A stretch of 64,000 nt of DNA from Rodentibacter trehalosifermentans (lineage in GTDB: Bacteria; Pseudomonadota; Gammaproteobacteria; Enterobacterales; Pasteurellaceae), in assembly GCF_002000545.1 (NCBI RefSeq), contig NZ_MLHL01000006.1, positions 62,001-126,000 on the forward strand. Reading direction: 5' to 3'. Each line of letters opens with the position of its first letter. Position 1 is the stretch's first letter. The position numbers were made by a program, and so were the translations under genes. Under the pieces are notes generated by a model. It saw only the letters and a program-made list of their open reading frames with translations, was not told where the DNA came from and searched no databases. Below are positions 32,810-40,172 of the stretch, piece by piece.

Positions 32810-34807
32810 CTATAATCCTAAAATGTAGTCGGCTTCTTGATTACGGCGGCGTGCGTTGACACCATTATTGTTTGTTTGACGATTTCTTACGGCATTGGCT
32901 AAATCATTCATGTTGCCTGATTGTACCGAACGTCTTGCTGCTTCTGCAACATCTTGTGTCACATGACCATAATTATACGCATAAGAAGTCAATGCAGCCT
33001 GTGCATTTGGTGTGAGTTTATTCCAGACATCAGGGGTGACATTGCGTCGTGCTGTATTGGCAAATTCTTGGGTGCGACGGGCTAAATCACGCTCTGCATC
33101 TGCACGATCAATTTTCATGCCTTCCGTCACTCGAACGACAGTACCATCCGCTTTGGTAATAGTATCAGAACCATAGCCGACTCGGTGTGCATTCACATCC
33201 CAGTAGGCGTTATCGCGATACCCTTCAAAATGTTTAAGAAGTCCTGTCGCTTGTTCTAGTGCATTTCCGGTGATGGCCGGAACACGATTATAGCTCCCTG
33301 ATGAGATATTTCCCGTATTGGCTAATGAGCCGGTTCCGTTATAACGGCCGTTAATGTTGCCTAAACCCCCGGAGGTACGGTCAGGTATAGGGAGAACAAT
33401 TTCTTTATCTTTGGCATTGAAATTGCGGCCATTGCGATTATTGATGTTATTTGCGCCGTCTTCTTTAGTCAGATTTCTGAATTTACTATCCGAATCGTCC
33501 GAACTATTACTTTCAACCGCACTTTGTGTGTCATTGATTCGGTTATTTAAGATGGCCATTGCCGTGTTATTAGTAAGAGATTTTTGAATATCCATTTCCA
33601 ATTTGACCTGTTCAATCTCACGATCAAGTGCGGTCAAATTCGCCATTAATTCTTCCTGGGCAAGCGTATTTGCACTCACATTCGGCTCTCGCATACCGGC
33701 AAGAATCATTCGGCGGGCAACAAGTGCTTTTTCAATGGTTCTTGAAATAGCGACTTCTTGAGAGAGTCGGGTTGCAAGTACAACCACATCCGGATCTTCT
33801 CGAAGGGATTCAACCAGGCTACGTGTAATTGGCATCGTTGTTGAACTAATATTAGCTAATTGTGCACCGGTAATATTGTCACTATTTAATACACCTTGGA
33901 AATGAGTCATTACATTGACGGTTTCATCTTCAATTTTAGGGGCTAATCCTGTACCGGCTTTTGTCGAGGTAGGTGGGGTACCGCAGCTTTCACAGGTTGA
34001 GAGCGATTTATCCCCCAATACATCACGCACCCATTCAGCCGCTTGTTCAGGCGAATTCCATTCTGTGCAGAGCATACCATCACATTGTGTTTCCGGTACT
34101 TTGGTTTTATCTAATACGCTCCGACCTTGCATGATATTAAAACCGGCTTTAACTACATCTTTTAGGACTTCAATACGATCTTGACCTTCTCCTCCTTTCT
34201 TTTCTCCGCCAATCCAAGTTTGTCCTTTTTTACCAAGTTCCTGTTCTGATTTTTTCTTCGCTTTTTTGGCATCCGTTTCGGACGACACGATATTTTTGTA
34301 GTTCTCGAGTTTTGCGAACTCCAACCATTTATTATCCATGACATGATCGGCAAGCTTACTCGACATTTCTTCGCAGCTTGTTTTTAATGAATCAAAGTCG
34401 ATTTTTGCTTGATACAACCCATTTGAGAGAATATCGTAAAGTTGAGGGTTAGCCCGCTGGATGATCATTGCCGGAAGGCTTGCAACCGCACCGGTAGCCG
34501 ATTCAATCACGTTGCTATAAAGATCTTTGAAACCTTCTGTAATACCGTTTAATTGGTTTTTTACGGTCGTTTTCATATCAAAATTACCGCACATCAGGTT
34601 TGTTTTCCATCCAAGTCCAACAGAATATTCATGCATTCTTTTTTTAGAAGGGGGCGGCATGATGGCTGATCCTCCGCCAATTTGATAGAACACTTTATCG
34701 GATAATACCGAACCTTGAGCGTAGCCTGTTGCGTATACCACATTTGAGCTTGAGCTGAGTACACCGAGAAATAAACTAAAAGCAATAGGGGTTAATTTCA
34801 TTTTCAT
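32810..34807 (-). CDS. ICE protein TIGR03755 (PFL_4711, TraH-like) with C-terminal GH24 lysozyme-like domain
   Basis: A 665-residue secreted protein. After a signal peptide it has the family start GSVLSDKVFYQIGGGSAIMPPPSKKR and SVGLGWKTNLMCGNFDMKTTVKNQLN. From about residue 520 a second domain appears: LLKHFEGYRDNAYWDVNAHRVGYGSDTITKADG, with the E, D and T/GYG pattern of GH24 (T4-type) lysozymes, then LARRTQEFANTARRNVTPDVWNKLTPNAQAALTSYAYNYG. A linker rich in N, G and S (about 430-515) joins the parts. The lysozyme domain could open peptidoglycan for the channel. Lies in an operon with the TraU- and TraW/TrbC-like genes. Confidence 0.88.
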   Translation of the reverse strand: MKMKLTPIAFSLFLGVLSSSSNVVYATGYAQGSVLSDKVFYQIGGGSAIMPPPSKKRMHEYSVGLGWKTNLMCGNFDMKTTVKNQLNGITEGFKDLYSNVIESATGAVASLPAMIIQRANPQLYDILSNGLYQAKIDFDSLKTSCEEMSSKLADHVMDNKWLEFAKLENYKNIVSSETDAKKAKKKSEQELGKKGQTWIGGEKKGGEGQDRIEVLKDVVKAGFNIMQGRSVLDKTKVPETQCDGMLCTEWNSPEQAAEWVRDVLGDKSLSTCESCGTPPTSTKAGTGLAPKIEDETVNVMTHFQGVLNSDNITGAQLANISSTTMPITRSLVESLREDPDVVVLATRLSQEVAISRTIEKALVARRMILAGMREPNVSANTLAQEELMANLTALDREIEQVKLEMDIQKSLTNNTAMAILNNRINDTQSAVESNSSDDSDSKFRNLTKEDGANNINNRNGRNFNAKDKEIVLPIPDRTSGGLGNINGRYNGTGSLANTGNISSGSYNRVPAITGNALEQATGLLKHFEGYRDNAYWDVNAHRVGYGSDTITKADGTVVRVTEGMKIDRADAERDLARRTQEFANTARRNVTPDVWNKLTPNAQAALTSYAYNYGHVTQDVAEAARRSVQSGNMNDLANAVRNRQTNNNGVNARRRNQEADYILGL

Positions 34808-34825
34808 AGGTTAGTTCCTTAATAA

Positions 34826-35788
34826 TTAATAACTCATCCAATCAACACTACCTAAAAAAGTTTGTCCACGTCGTTTACAGCAAGCATAAGGTCGCCATAA
34901 TGCCCAGCTGTAGCTTTCTTGATTAGATAACTTGTCACCATAAGCATCAGTTGTAAAACCGTCGGGAAATATGGCACAAGTATTTTGTGTTTTAGGGCTT
35001 AACATTTGCCATTTATGTGTCTTTTTATTGCCTTCTTTAACTTCTTTCGGTGGCCAATAACCATCACGTTGTTTTGCTGTTGCCGGGAGATAAACGTGTA
35101 ATTGTCCATCACGGCTTACGATATCTGCGATACGTTGCGCAACAACTGCAGAGGCTTTGTAGTCGTGAACTTGTGAAACATAACCGCCACGTGGGAAGAG
35201 GTTTCCCCACATATCCCCGCTTTTACTCACTTCTCTCATACCGGGCGTAAGTGCTTCCGGATAAAACATTTCCGGCATGTTATAACGCCAAGCAAAGTAA
35301 TCGAGTGCACTTAGAAAGTATGGAACATAAGGTGTTGTTTGGCTTTCGCAGGAATACCCCATAGAGCTAATCATGTTTAAAAATAACCCGCCGGGATGCC
35401 CGATTGCTTCCGCATTTTTAAAAGTAAGCTGAGTATATTTTCCCTGTGTCAGAGATTGATAGCCGCCGCCTTTTGCACCTTGATTCAGCATTTTCATTTC
35501 AGTCCAAGGACTTTGATTATCATGGTTATAGGTTGAAACAACCATTTCAGGGATAAAATGATGTACTTTTGTTGAAGTGCGTACTTTACAGCCGAACTGA
35601 GTACAAAAAAGCCAATAGCACATTCCCACAACCTTATAGTCCGCACAATTTGGCGAAGCGGAGGATGAGGCAATGGTTGCCGTATCAATTGAGCTGCCTT
35701 CTATAGCGTAAGAGATTGGCGGAAGGCTTACACCGGCGATAGTAGAGGCTAATCCATATATAACTAATGATGAATATCGTTTTTTCAT
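34826..35788 (-). CDS. ICE protein TIGR03756 (PFL_4710), TraU-like
   Basis: A 320-residue secreted protein with signal peptide, multiple cysteines (NCADYKVVGMCYWLFCTQFGCKVRTS; YACCKRRGQTFLG) and the conserved HPGGLFLNMISSMGYSCES block. TraU-like proteins are periplasmic, disulfide-rich and needed for DNA transfer. It starts 5 bases after the upstream gene and precedes the TraH-like fusion. Confidence 0.92.
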   Translation of the reverse strand: MKKRYSSLVIYGLASTIAGVSLPPISYAIEGSSIDTATIASSSASPNCADYKVVGMCYWLFCTQFGCKVRTSTKVHHFIPEMVVSTYNHDNQSPWTEMKMLNQGAKGGGYQSLTQGKYTQLTFKNAEAIGHPGGLFLNMISSMGYSCESQTTPYVPYFLSALDYFAWRYNMPEMFYPEALTPGMREVSKSGDMWGNLFPRGGYVSQVHDYKASAVVAQRIADIVSRDGQLHVYLPATAKQRDGYWPPKEVKEGNKKTHKWQMLSPKTQNTCAIFPDGFTTDAYGDKLSNQESYSWALWRPYACCKRRGQTFLGSVDWMSY

Positions 35789-35793
35789 TGCGC

Positions 35794-36225
35794 TTATCTA
35801 TTTTCATGTTGTTGGTAAAATTGAAGTGCTTTGGCGATATCTGTTTCGCCATAAATAACCGCACTTTGTCCGGTCTCAGGATGGGTAAATAAGATGGCTG
35901 GGACTTTAGTGATACCGTTTTTCCAACCCTCTGTCACACCGATATAAGCCTCAGCCAGGGCTTGTTCTGTTTGTTTCCATGCTGAAGATTGCATTTTTTG
36001 CCGAATTTGAGTTTCAGCAATTTGAGGATTTGTACTCAAATGATGACTGAGCTGTTCTTCGAGCAGTTCGACTTGATCGAGATGGTAAACATGTGTGGCT
36101 AATTGACGATTCTTGATTGGGTAATAACTTGTGGTATAAGCATTTACCTCAATATGAGCAGGTAAAGAAGCCGATGTACTCATCGTAAAAGATAAAGTCA
36201 GCAGAAAAAGAATATTTTTTCGCAT
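35794..36225 (-). CDS. ICE protein TIGR03757 (PFL_4709), TraW/TrbC-like
   Basis: A 143-residue secreted protein (signal MRKNILFLLTLSFTMSTSAS). The sequence IEVNAYTTSYYPI opens the mature part and KVPAILFTHPETGQSAVIYGETDIAKALQFY closes it with a thioredoxin-like or TrbC-like strand. First gene of the minus-strand transfer operon; divergent from the leader cassettes at 36.6 kb. Contains an uptake-signal core. Confidence 0.9.
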   Translation of the reverse strand: MRKNILFLLTLSFTMSTSASLPAHIEVNAYTTSYYPIKNRQLATHVYHLDQVELLEEQLSHHLSTNPQIAETQIRQKMQSSAWKQTEQALAEAYIGVTEGWKNGITKVPAILFTHPETGQSAVIYGETDIAKALQFYQQHENR

Positions 36226-36388
36226 AGGATTAAGCGATTGAATGTGGTTTTAGGTAGGGTAAAGTTAAGAATTTTAATCAAAAAAAGAAACGGGAAACTC
36301 TATTCAAAATAAGGAGAATTAAATTCTCCTTGAGAAAAATTTAATTAAAAATTGAAGCAAAAAATAAAATACTGATAATCAGCATTAA

Positions 36389-36513
36389 CTTTCGCTATCG
36401 TTGGTAGCAAAGAAGGCAACCGGAATCTAAAAGGTTGTGTATTCACTGCGGTGAATAGGATTCAAAAATGATCCTCAGCATTCTGAAAAGGACTCTGCCG
36501 TTGGCAGGAATGC
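36389..36513 (+). other. Structured motif, copy 3 of 3
   Basis: Helices in order: CTTT.GCTATC / GGTAGC.AAAG (36389-36412, loop GTT), CAACC/GGTTG (36417-36437), ATTCAC/GTGAAT (36441-36456), AGGAT/ATCCT (36457-36475) and GCATTC (36478-36483) / GAATGC (36508-36513) enclosing CTGCC/GGCAG (loop GTT). Helix order and the unpaired word CTGAAAAGGACT match copies at 3.8 and 4.3 kb. It occupies most of the 377-base divergent gap between the TraW-like gene and the gene at 36603. Confidence 0.7.
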
Positions 36514-36528
36514 ATTTTATACTCATTT

Positions 36529-36602
36529 TAACCGTCCATTAGGGAGCGCGATTCCTAATAGGACGCGTCTTCTCTTTGGACTTCTTTGACCAGGAGTTCA
36601 TT
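36529..36602 (+). promoter_or_regulatory. Leader L9: divergent member of the hairpin leader family
   Basis: ATTAGG / CCTAAT form the hairpin; its loop (GAGCGCGAT) can pair, with one bulge, with ACGCGTC downstream, a pseudoknot like the other leaders. The match to the ribosome binding site AGGAGTTC is poor, unlike in the other copies. Confidence 0.5.
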
Positions 36603-36941
36603 ATGAACAATTCACCATCTATTGAAACCTTTAATCCATTTTCCGAACCAAAACCTAAATCAAATTTTTTAGGGCGGTTACTGGGTAAGGTTGTTGTTTC
36701 TGCACGTCATAAAATTTCAGGCGTATCTCAAAGTATTCATCAAAGTATTGAGGATGATGTTGAAAGACGTCTTCATGAACAAGGTGAACACTTTGAAGCA
36801 ATGTATCATTCACGTGAAATTGAGCATGAGCAGGAATGTTTACGTCTTAAACGGAGCAGAATCAAATTTGCAATCATGATGTTATTGATAGGGGTTGCTA
36901 TCGGTATGTCGATGATGGGATATTGGTTCTTCATTCGTTAA
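36603..36941 (+). CDS. Hypothetical protein with C-terminal membrane anchor
   Basis: A 112-residue protein starting MNNSPSIETFNPFSEPKPKSNF; AGGAG lies upstream of the ATG at 36603. A charged, helical middle (SIHQSIEDDVERRLHEQGEHFEAMYHSREIEHEQECLRLKR) precedes one transmembrane helix (about 92-110). No family recognised. First gene of the second leader cluster. Confidence 0.75.
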   Translation: MNNSPSIETFNPFSEPKPKSNFLGRLLGKVVVSARHKISGVSQSIHQSIEDDVERRLHEQGEHFEAMYHSREIEHEQECLRLKRSRIKFAIMMLLIGVAIGMSMMGYWFFIR

Positions 36942-36954
36942 TTCATTAACCTTT

Positions 36955-37025
36955 CGGTTTTTCCTTAGAGGAAATAGATTTCCTCAAGGAAATGTATTTC
37001 CTCATATCCTTTAGGGGAAATACAA
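36955..37025 (+). promoter_or_regulatory. Leader L10: hairpin / anti-Shine-Dalgarno switch
   Basis: TTCCTT..AGGAAA / TTTCCT..AAGGAA hairpin; GAGGAAATA is complementary to TATTTCCTC, and GTATTTCC (36994-37001) is perfectly complementary over 8 bases to GGAAATAC (37016-37023) directly before the ATG. Confidence 0.7.
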
Positions 37026-37271
37026 ATGAAAATTTCACTCCATCATTCTTGCCTGGATTTGTTTAAAAGTGCAAAGATGCAACCTCATCGTAATTCATCA
37101 TTTATAAATGAATTTTCTGAACAGGCTCGTCTTGCTTGGGAATCAAGAGATGAAGGTAGTGACGTTGCACGTTTTGCTTTCTCGATTCCAAATGAGTATG
37201 GGCAGCAATTTCACTTTTTTACAGTCTCGCTATATCGTCAAGGTAGCAATATTTTAACGGTAAGAGGGTAA
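37026..37271 (+). CDS. Small hypothetical ICE protein
   Basis: An 81-residue protein (MKISLHHSCLDLFKSAKMQPHRNSSF...), GGGGAAATAC before the ATG. Ends with FHFFTVSLYRQGSNILTVRG. No family recognised. Member of the leader-cassette series, followed by a terminator hairpin. Confidence 0.72.
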   Translation: MKISLHHSCLDLFKSAKMQPHRNSSFINEFSEQARLAWESRDEGSDVARFAFSIPNEYGQQFHFFTVSLYRQGSNILTVRG

Positions 37272-37324
37272 AGCTGATAAGTAGGCATTAAATCATACTT
37301 GATTTAATTTTTGTACTTTTTACT

Positions 37325-37366
37325 AAAGCCTTTGATCCCGCTATATGGAGGGATAGAGGCTTTTTT
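37325..37366 (+). terminator. Intrinsic terminator
   Basis: AAAGCCT (37325-37331) and AGGCTTT (37357-37363) close a stem with an inner TCCC/GGGA pair, followed by a T run to 37366. Confidence 0.8.
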
Positions 37367-37389
37367 CATACTAGCAGTAGGAGAATACA

Positions 37390-37563
37390 ATGACGACTCG
37401 AAATGAACAACTCGAAACGTTGCTTAAAGCAAGTATTGAACTCAAATAGGCTTTTTTAAATAAGGTCAATTATGGTGCAAGTTTTTTGGATACGGAGAGT
37501 ATTTCTGTGCTCAATAATTTTTATATAGCATTAAATGACCTTCAAGAAAAAGAATCGGATTAA
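37390..37563 (+). pseudogene. Small gene interrupted by an in-frame amber codon
   Basis: A frame of 57 codons starts at ATG 37390 with GGAGAATAC before it, is interrupted by TAG at 37447-37449 (ASIELK*AFLNKV), and continues without other stops to TAA at 37561-37563 (…SISVLNNFYIALNDLQEKESD). A CAG to TAG transition would explain the stop. Both halves have the same helical, leucine-rich character. Either a recent nonsense mutation, read-through, or two very short peptides. Family unknown. Confidence 0.6.
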
Positions 37564-37615
37564 CCTTTATTCATAACGAATTTTGACCGCACTTTTTAAG
37601 TTCGGGCGAATTTTT

Positions 37616-37672
37616 ACCCTGATGGGAACAGTTCCCATCGGGAGGCTGTTCCCTTTATTTTGGAGAACAGCC
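37616..37672 (+). promoter_or_regulatory. Leader L11: hairpin / anti-Shine-Dalgarno switch
   Basis: CCC.GATGGGAA / TTCCCATC.GGG hairpin with GGGAACAG (37624-37631), complementary to CTGTTCCC (37646-37653). GGCTGTTC of the same arm is perfectly complementary over 8 bases to GAACAGCC (37665-37672) immediately before the ATG. Confidence 0.75.
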
Positions 37673-38611
37673 ATGAAAAAACAAACTCAACCTAAAGATT
37701 TATACCAACAAATCACTGATCAAATTGTGGAAGGCCTAGAACAAGGTACGATGCCTTGGCAGAAACCTTGGGATAGCGGTTGGCCACAAATGGCTATTCC
37801 ATGTAACGGTGAAAGTGGACGTCAATATTCCGGTATTAATGTCTTACTGCTATGGATGAGTGCAATCCGGAAAGGTTTTACCCAACGCAAGTGGGTAACC
37901 TTCCAGGGGGCAAACCATCTAGGTGGGCAAGTCCGAACCGGTGAGAAAAGTACCGTCATCATCTTCTACAAACAAAATCTGTTTGAAGAAAAAGATGATT
38001 CCGGCAATGTTATCTTCGATGAAAACGGTGAACCGAAAATGAAATCTTCAGTGTTCATTCGCGGTCATCATGTGTTCAATATTGAGCAGTGTGATGGGCT
38101 AGAAGAATACTATGAAGATTTTCCGGCACCGGAAACTTCATCAGAGATGAGCCCACGCCCGGATTTAGACGTGTTACCTGCTAAAATGGGGATTCCGCTA
38201 TATAACAAAGCACAAGACAGGGCTTGTTATATGCCAAAACGGGATTGCATTGTGATGCCGGATTTTGAAAAGTTTCACTCTGCCGATGATTACTATGCCA
38301 CATTACTACATGAATGTGGCCACGCAACCGGGCATAAAGACCGGTTGAATCGAGAGGGGATTGTCAATTTTGATAAATTTGGTTCTGAACGTTACGCCTT
38401 TGAAGAATTAATTGCTGAACTGACCAGCGCATTTACTTGTGCGCATATGAATGTTTGCAATAACATTTCGCAAAATGCGGCGTATATCGATCATTGGATT
38501 CAAGCATTGAAATCTGATAAAAAAGCGATTTTTCGTGCCTCATCACAGGCACGGGAAGCAACGCAATATTTGATTGATAAATTCAATCAAGAAACGCGTC
38601 TTGCTGCTTAA
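37673..38611 (+). CDS. ArdC-type antirestriction protein (ssDNA-binding domain plus zincin)
   Basis: A 312-residue protein. The N-terminal domain (DLYQQITDQIVEGLEQGTMPWQKPW ... GRQYSGINVLLLW) is the ArdC N-terminal single-strand DNA-binding fold; the C-terminal part has the zincin motif LLHECGHATGHKDRLNR followed by YAFEELIAELTSAF with the third ligand Glu. ArdC proteins of plasmids protect incoming single-stranded DNA against restriction. The ATG at 37673 is set by GGAGAACAGCC; the longer frame runs through the leader. Ends at an inverted uptake-signal terminator. Confidence 0.94.
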   Translation: MKKQTQPKDLYQQITDQIVEGLEQGTMPWQKPWDSGWPQMAIPCNGESGRQYSGINVLLLWMSAIRKGFTQRKWVTFQGANHLGGQVRTGEKSTVIIFYKQNLFEEKDDSGNVIFDENGEPKMKSSVFIRGHHVFNIEQCDGLEEYYEDFPAPETSSEMSPRPDLDVLPAKMGIPLYNKAQDRACYMPKRDCIVMPDFEKFHSADDYYATLLHECGHATGHKDRLNREGIVNFDKFGSERYAFEELIAELTSAFTCAHMNVCNNISQNAAYIDHWIQALKSDKKAIFRASSQAREATQYLIDKFNQETRLAA

Positions 38612-38627
38612 TCCTTTTTACTTTCTG

Positions 38628-38656
38628 AAAGTGCGGGCAAATTTGACCGCACTTTT
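38628..38656 (+). terminator. Inverted uptake-signal pair acting as terminator
   Basis: AAAGTGCGG and CCGCACTTT face each other around GCAAATTTGA-type spacer, with a T run. Ends the ArdC cassette. Confidence 0.78.
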
Positions 38657-38687
38657 GCATGATCATTAACAATTCTGTAGGGATAAT

Positions 38688-38717
38688 TTGACTTGAATGA
38701 CCGAATATTCATAGAAT
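38688..38717 (+). promoter_or_regulatory. Promoter with tandem palindromic operator-like sites
   Basis: TTGACT (38688-38693), 18-base spacer, TAGAAT (38712-38717). The palindrome GAATATTC occurs twice, at 38703-38710 and 38714-38721, exactly 11 bases apart (about one helical turn), the second covering the -10 box. This looks like a repressor site controlling the DUF29 gene. Confidence 0.65.
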
Positions 38718-38758
38718 ATTCAATGTCGAGTGAATACCGGTATCACAGGAGGTAAACT

Positions 38759-39193
38759 ATGTCGATTGCTTATGCATCAGATTTATATGGTTGGGCAAAT
38801 GAACAGGCTCGCTATTTAAGCCTTGGTGCCTTTGACCAAGTAGATATAAAACATTTAACAGAGGAATTGGAAACGATGGGGAATTCCGAATTGTCTGAGT
38901 TGGAAAGTCGATTAGAATTGCTGATTATGCACCTACTAAAGTGGCAATATCAGCCTAACCGTCAAGGACGTAGCTGGTTACTGACTATCAAGGAGCAACG
39001 AACTCGGATTGAAAGACGTCTGAAACGTTCCCCTTCCCTGAAATCCAAACTCAATGGTGAAGGATTCTTACAGGATATTTGGGAATTAGCCGTTTTGTCA
39101 GCGGCAAGAGAAACCGGGCTTGATGAAAATAACTTTCCTGAAATACCAAGTTGGACATTGGATGATATATTAAATCCTCAATTCCTACCATAA
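38759..39193 (+). CDS. DUF29 family protein
   Basis: A 144-residue protein with the DUF29 pattern: DLYGWANEQARYLSLGAFDQVDIKHLTEELETMGNSELSELESRLELLIMHLLKWQYQP, then RSWLLTIKEQRTRIERRLKRSPSL. Function of the family unknown; frequent in cyanobacteria and mobile elements. AGGAGGT ribosome binding site, 7 bases before ATG. Unlike its neighbours it has no hairpin leader but its own promoter with palindromic sites. Confidence 0.9.
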   Translation: MSIAYASDLYGWANEQARYLSLGAFDQVDIKHLTEELETMGNSELSELESRLELLIMHLLKWQYQPNRQGRSWLLTIKEQRTRIERRLKRSPSLKSKLNGEGFLQDIWELAVLSAARETGLDENNFPEIPSWTLDDILNPQFLP

Positions 39194-39198
39194 CCACT

Positions 39199-39227
39199 AA
39201 AATGCGGTCAAATTTGACCGCACTTTT
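39199..39227 (+). terminator. Inverted uptake-signal pair acting as terminator
   Basis: AAATGCGGTCAAATTTGACCGCACTTTT: two facing uptake-signal cores form a nearly perfect stem followed by T residues. Ends the DUF29 gene. Confidence 0.8.
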
Positions 39228-39230
39228 CAT

Positions 39231-39297
39231 CCCATAGGGACAAGTTCCTTATGGGGGATTTGCTCCCTATTCAATAATTGATAAGGAGCAATCCACG
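39231..39297 (+). promoter_or_regulatory. Leader L12: hairpin / anti-Shine-Dalgarno switch
   Basis: CCCATA..GGA / TCC..TATGGG hairpin; GATTTGCTCCC (39257-39267) faces GGAGCAATC (39285-39293) with a single bulged T. Here the Shine-Dalgarno word is GGAGCAA instead of GGAGAAA and the arm carries the matching change (TTGCTCC). Confidence 0.65.
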
Positions 39298-40056
39298 ATG
39301 GATTTTGAACAAAAATTTACCGCACTTTTTAAATCAATTGCACCTCATTACCGGCGTTCTGAAGTGTTCTATGACTTTATAACGATTTTGGGACTTGAGT
39401 TTTATCTTGTTTTGTATGGTGAGTCAGCGGATGAAACGCTGAAACAGCGTTATCAGACGGCGGTAGGTCACTACACAGATGAGGAAAAGCAAAAGTTAGT
39501 TGAGCTGAGTGTGATTGTTGTAGAAGCCCTTGAAAACAAGACCTATGATTTTTTAGGTTCAGTGTTTATGGGCTTAGAGCTCGGCGATAGATATAAAGCA
39601 CAGCATTTCACCCCCGGTTACGTTGCGCAGGCAATGGCCACAATGACACTATCCAATTGTCATGAGTTAATTCAACGACGTGGATTTATCCGATTGCAAG
39701 AGCCGACCTGTGGCTCCGGTGTGATGATTATTGAAGCATATAATTATTTACGCCAGGAAGCATTTAATCCTCAACAACAGATGTGGGTACAAGCTCGAGA
39801 TTTGGATTTTACCGCTGCGATGATGTGTTATATTCAGATGACTCTTTTACACATACCGGGCGAAGTGATAATTGGGGATACCCTAAAAAATGAGGTTCAT
39901 CATCATTTATACACAACCGCTCATCTATGGGGGAACTGGGACAATAAATTAGCATGCGCAGATTTAGATACTGAACCAGAAATTCAACAAATTGAATCTG
40001 AACCAGTAGAAGAATTACCTGAAATTGATTGGGAAAGTGAACCGATGTTTTATTAA
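39298..40056 (+). CDS. N6-adenine methylase-like protein lacking the NPP(Y/F) motif
   Basis: A 252-residue protein. GDRYKAQHFTPGYVAQAMATMTL and LQEPTCGSGVMIIEAYNYLRQ are the helix and the SAM-binding motif I of HsdM/N6-methylases; ARDLDFTAAMMCYIQMTLLHIPGEVIIGDTL follows as in that family. The catalytic NPPY/NPPF motif expected after GDTL is absent, and the protein ends with an acidic tail (TEPEIQQIESEPVEELPEIDWESEP). So it may bind SAM or DNA without methylating, perhaps to interfere with restriction. Leader cassette; ends at a terminator. Confidence 0.82.
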   Translation: MDFEQKFTALFKSIAPHYRRSEVFYDFITILGLEFYLVLYGESADETLKQRYQTAVGHYTDEEKQKLVELSVIVVEALENKTYDFLGSVFMGLELGDRYKAQHFTPGYVAQAMATMTLSNCHELIQRRGFIRLQEPTCGSGVMIIEAYNYLRQEAFNPQQQMWVQARDLDFTAAMMCYIQMTLLHIPGEVIIGDTLKNEVHHHLYTTAHLWGNWDNKLACADLDTEPEIQQIESEPVEELPEIDWESEPMFY

Positions 40057-40090
40057 TAAAATACGCTTGCCACTAGGTAAGCGTATTTTT
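40057..40090 (+). terminator. Intrinsic terminator
   Basis: ATACGCTT (40061-40068) pairs with AAGCGTAT (40079-40086), preceded by A and followed by T residues. Confidence 0.9.
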
Positions 40091-40172
40091 ATAGGCATCA
40101 GTAATAGATTTAAATTGAAACAAAATGAATCTAAATGTATCATTGGTTGTCGTTTAAAAATTGGAGTCTAAT

